Below are positions 61,847 through 64,000 of a DNA stretch of 64,000 bases, piece after piece (position 1 is the first letter of the stretch; each line of letters opens with the position of its first letter). Below the pieces are notes generated by a model. The model was not told where the DNA came from. It ran no database searches and saw only the letters and a program-made list of their open reading frames with translations. The DNA lies in contig CAZMSH010000001.1 in the NCBI GenBank assembly GCA_964568875.1, positions 1-64,000 of the forward strand. The letters run 5' to 3'. This DNA is from SLNP01 sp964568875. Its GTDB lineage: Bacteria > Bacteroidota > Bacteroidia > Bacteroidales > VadinHA17. The position numbers were made by a program, and so were the translations under genes.

Positions 61847-63398
61847 GGAAAATATCATTTTTATCGACAGGCCTCAAATGCCTTAACCAGACAAAGCCCT
61901 GGAGCTTCAGTTCTTCGGGGCTTTTCAGCAGGGGAGGATCCAATGCACCGTCGGGATTGCCGAATTCGGTAACCTCCTTTATTGCACCGTCTTCAACAAA
62001 TATTTCAATATTGGAACTTTTTGAGTAGTTGACACCCATCATCTCATCTTCTTCGATCAGAAAATAAACAGACTCACCGTTTCCCTCAATGTAGACCCTG
62101 TAGAGTTTATTATCGCGGAAGTATCCTGTCAGCAGCCTGCCCTTTATCTGGTTGAACCTTACAGAGTCAACCTGGCTTATTATGAAGGCGCCGTTATACA
62201 GCTCCATGCGGTCCATACTCTGATTTTTGGTAAACATCACTATAGAGTCGGAGGTCATCTGGTTTTCTTCAGACCATATAACAGGACTACCGTACATTCT
62301 TATTGTTGAGTCGCTGAATGAGTAGGAGAGACTGTCGGCCCTCGACTGAAAGTCGTGACTGAATATTCTTGAATCATACCATGCCCTTATCAGCCTGTAG
62401 GTCTCTGTGGTGTCAGCCTCAGAGGTCAGGGTTACTGCCTTGAGCGTGTCGGCATGCATGTAGACAGTGTCGTTTTCTCCCATCATAGTATAAACTGCCC
62501 GGTCTGTCACAATGAATTCTTCAGGTGTCTTGTAGTAATAGGCCAGGTTTCCTGTCACGACTGAATTGTTTGCCGTATCAGTTATTGTTATACTACCTGT
62601 AGCTATACCGTATCCGGTTTCCTCTTCGTAGTATAGTGTGTCGCCTTCAATAAGTTGCTGATAGTTGTCTACATATGCATTATCCCATATTCTTGAGATT
62701 CCGTTCTGCGTGTCATACCATCCCCTGTGGGCGAATATCTTTATGCTGTCTCCGTTTATCTCCGTTGGTCCGGTGAACAGCACTATCTCTGATTCTGAGT
62801 TATAATTCATAGTGTCAGCAGTGATAACATAGTCAGGCCCGGTTATTTCGATACCTTCACTGAAATGGAACATTTTGTCGTTGGAGTAATAAATACCCTT
62901 CCTGCTGTTTAGTTCATCATCACCGTTTGTTATCCTTCCCTGTGTGTCGTAGTATGCCGTTCTCTGACTGACATCATAGTTGATGACATCGGTGTAGAGT
63001 ATTGTCTCCTTATCTACCAGTATCACGTTTCCGCTAACAAATGCCTTTTCGGTGTTTCCGTCATAAAACAGATAGTCGCCAAAGAGATTAAGGGTATCAC
63101 CCTGTTCGATTTTTATATGTCCCCATGCCGAGACCTGGTTTTTTCTGTCATAATGATAGGCGCTGTCGCAATACATGATTGCCTCATTATGTTTTATCCT
63201 GACGTTGCCTCTTAAGATTATCAGGTCAGGGTCTATTCTGTCATTCATTCCCATTCGGTCGAATGAGAGTATCTCAATCTTTTTTGGCTCCTGTGAGAAT
63301 AGTTCAGTTGAAAGAGGCGCAGTGGCCAGAAGTATGATAGTGACCGTCAGTAACCGTACTGAGAAGTTAAAGGAGCATATCCTTTTTATCTCATCCAT
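61836..63398 (-). CDS. OstA/LptA-like organic-solvent-tolerance protein
   Basis: 520 residues. A hydrophobic N-terminus (about 15-35) acts as signal or anchor. The remainder is built of OstA-type beta-jellyroll repeats (NVRIKHNEAIMYCDSAYHYDR; LFGDYLFYDGNTEKAFVSGNV; YYTDTIN-like phrases), as in LptA/LptD N-terminal domains that carry LPS through the periplasm. It is longer than E. coli LptA and resembles the long OstA-like proteins of Bacteroidota. It overlaps the upstream isomerase gene by 13 bases. Confidence 0.85.
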   Translation of the reverse strand: MDEIKRICSFNFSVRLLTVTIILLATAPLSTELFSQEPKKIEILSFDRMGMNDRIDPDLIILRGNVRIKHNEAIMYCDSAYHYDRKNQVSAWGHIKIEQGDTLNLFGDYLFYDGNTEKAFVSGNVILVDKETILYTDVINYDVSQRTAYYDTQGRITNGDDELNSRKGIYYSNDKMFHFSEGIEITGPDYVITADTMNYNSESEIVLFTGPTEINGDSIKIFAHRGWYDTQNGISRIWDNAYVDNYQQLIEGDTLYYEEETGYGIATGSITITDTANNSVVTGNLAYYYKTPEEFIVTDRAVYTMMGENDTVYMHADTLKAVTLTSEADTTETYRLIRAWYDSRIFSHDFQSRADSLSYSFSDSTIRMYGSPVIWSEENQMTSDSIVMFTKNQSMDRMELYNGAFIISQVDSVRFNQIKGRLLTGYFRDNKLYRVYIEGNGESVYFLIEEDEMMGVNYSKSSNIEIFVEDGAIKEVTEFGNPDGALDPPLLKSPEELKLQGFVWLRHLRPVDKNDIFRKK

Positions 63399-64000
63399 TT
63401 GCTATACTGGAAATCACACTGTTTAAATTCTTCGCTTATCCTTATATAGGTAACCTCAAATTTCTTCTCTATCCAGTCTATATACTTTTTTGACTGCTTT
63501 TCATACATTGCATATGAATGCAGAAGCTCATAGTCGTCTTTGAGGTTGGCCTGATGAGCAGGCATTTCCCTGTCGAGTCTTACAATGCGGAATACCTTGT
63601 TTCCGTTATCATCGGTGGTTTCAAAAGCGTCTGATATCTCACCAACCTTAAGATTTCTGACAACCTGATACATTTCCTTGTCAAGCTCTTCGAGAGCAAA
63701 GAGACTGGTTCTGTTCTCAGGGTCACCCTTTACAAGCTTACCTCCATTTATTCTGCTGTCCTTGTGTGACGAGAGGAATCTGGCTGCTGTCTCAAATTTG
63801 ATGCTGTCATTCCTTATCAGGTTGGCTATTGAGTCAAGTCTTTGGGTTGCCAGAATCACATCATCAGCACTAAGTCTGGGTTTGATAAGAATATGGCGGG
63901 TGTTTATCATATCGCCTCTCCTGTCAATAAGCTGGATGATGTGAAATCCGAATTCTGTTTCAACAACCCTTGAGACAGTGTTTTCCTTTAGTCCGTATGC
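63386..64000 (-). CDS. PpiC/SurA-type peptidyl-prolyl isomerase (5' part beyond window)
   Basis: Partial gene. The frame is open to the window edge, so the start lies outside. Visible residues include FGFHIIQLIDRRGD, the end of a first parvulin domain, then INTRHILIKPRLS and the beginning of a second parvulin domain with GGKLVKGD. The C-terminus has KKYIDWIEKKFEVTYI. Such proteins are periplasmic chaperones for outer-membrane proteins. It is upstream of, and overlaps, the OstA-like gene, consistent with an envelope-assembly operon. Confidence 0.87.
   Translation of the reverse strand, partial: AYGLKENTVSRVVETEFGFHIIQLIDRRGDMINTRHILIKPRLSADDVILATQRLDSIANLIRNDSIKFETAARFLSSHKDSRINGGKLVKGDPENRTSLFALEELDKEMYQVVRNLKVGEISDAFETTDDNGNKVFRIVRLDREMPAHQANLKDDYELLHSYAMYEKQSKKYIDWIEKKFEVTYIRISEEFKQCDFQYSKWMR

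Noticed and set aside
1..64000. tRNA, rRNA, CRISPR, phage or insertion-sequence genes
   Set aside because: I looked in the intergenic spaces for cloverleaf-like sequence, repeat-spacer arrays and transposase or integrase motifs and saw none. The check was by eye; a covariance-model search would be decisive.

Overview
The window is 64 kb of a Bacteroidota chromosome, most likely an anaerobic or facultative member of the Bacteroidales/Marinilabiliales group. The evidence is a secreted protein with a type IX secretion type-B C-terminal domain, an OstA-like LPS-transport protein, a WbqC-family protein, a SiaC-family protein, many -7 boxes of the Bacteroidota form TAnnTTTG, a Na+-type methylmalonyl-CoA decarboxylase and a full Rnf complex. 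A run of exactly 100 N (42033-42132) marks a scaffold gap, so this is a draft assembly or MAG. I saw no rRNA, tRNA, CRISPR array, transposase, integrase or phage gene. Most of the window is core chromosome.

Layout. 1-180 is a repeat-like intergenic end with a perfect hairpin. 0.2-7.6 kb: aroC and tyrA (aromatic amino acids) converge on a minus-strand set with tilS, an Omp85-like barrel, a conserved hypothetical and proS. 7.9-10.9 kb: a Tyr/Gly/Trp- and Ser-rich lipoprotein and a FadL/OmpP1-type porin. 10.9-16.1 kb: WbqC and the nickel-pincer cofactor genes larC-larB on minus, divergent from a Tat-exported DUF362 protein and a membrane polyferredoxin. 16.2-20.6 kb: a five-gene methylmalonyl-CoA epimerase/decarboxylase operon and a 53-residue rubredoxin, followed by a two-copy tandem repeat. 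20.8-28.7 kb: pepD, a GH2/PA14 glycosidase lipoprotein, an acyl-CoA synthetase, a SPOR-domain lipoprotein and purA. 28.9-37.0 kb: an exported protein of unknown function, a Fur-family regulator, relA/spoT, a T9SS-sorted fibronectin-like protein and an active/inactive M16 protease pair. 37-41.5 kb: a ClC transporter, glyA, a single-domain response regulator and a TauE/SafE permease. 41.5-47.9 kb: exbB-exbD-tonB (tonB interrupted by the gap) and a 1489-residue TamB. 47.9-51.6 kb: tsaD, siaC, the remains of a metallophosphoesterase gene, a PaaI-type thioesterase, a J-domain membrane protein and zupT. 51.6-57.0 kb: rseC-rnfBCDGEA. 57.2-64 kb: recG, a methyltransferase, an ABC ATPase, a PduO-type cobalamin adenosyltransferase, a small DUF2795 protein, an OstA-like protein and a PpiC/SurA-type isomerase cut by the window end.

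How the genes fit together. The clearest theme is sodium-coupled anaerobic energy metabolism. The epimerase, biotin-dependent carboxyltransferase, biotin carrier and Na+-pumping beta subunit would finish a succinate-to-propionate route. The PduO-type enzyme could supply adenosylcobalamin to a methylmalonyl-CoA mutase that is not in this window. Rnf would link ferredoxin and NADH to an ion gradient. A second theme is the envelope: two predicted outer-membrane barrels (a third possible in the exported protein of unknown function), TamB, OstA-like, SurA-like, ExbBD/TonB and T9SS cargo. The least understood locus is larCB facing the Tat-DUF362/polyferredoxin pair.
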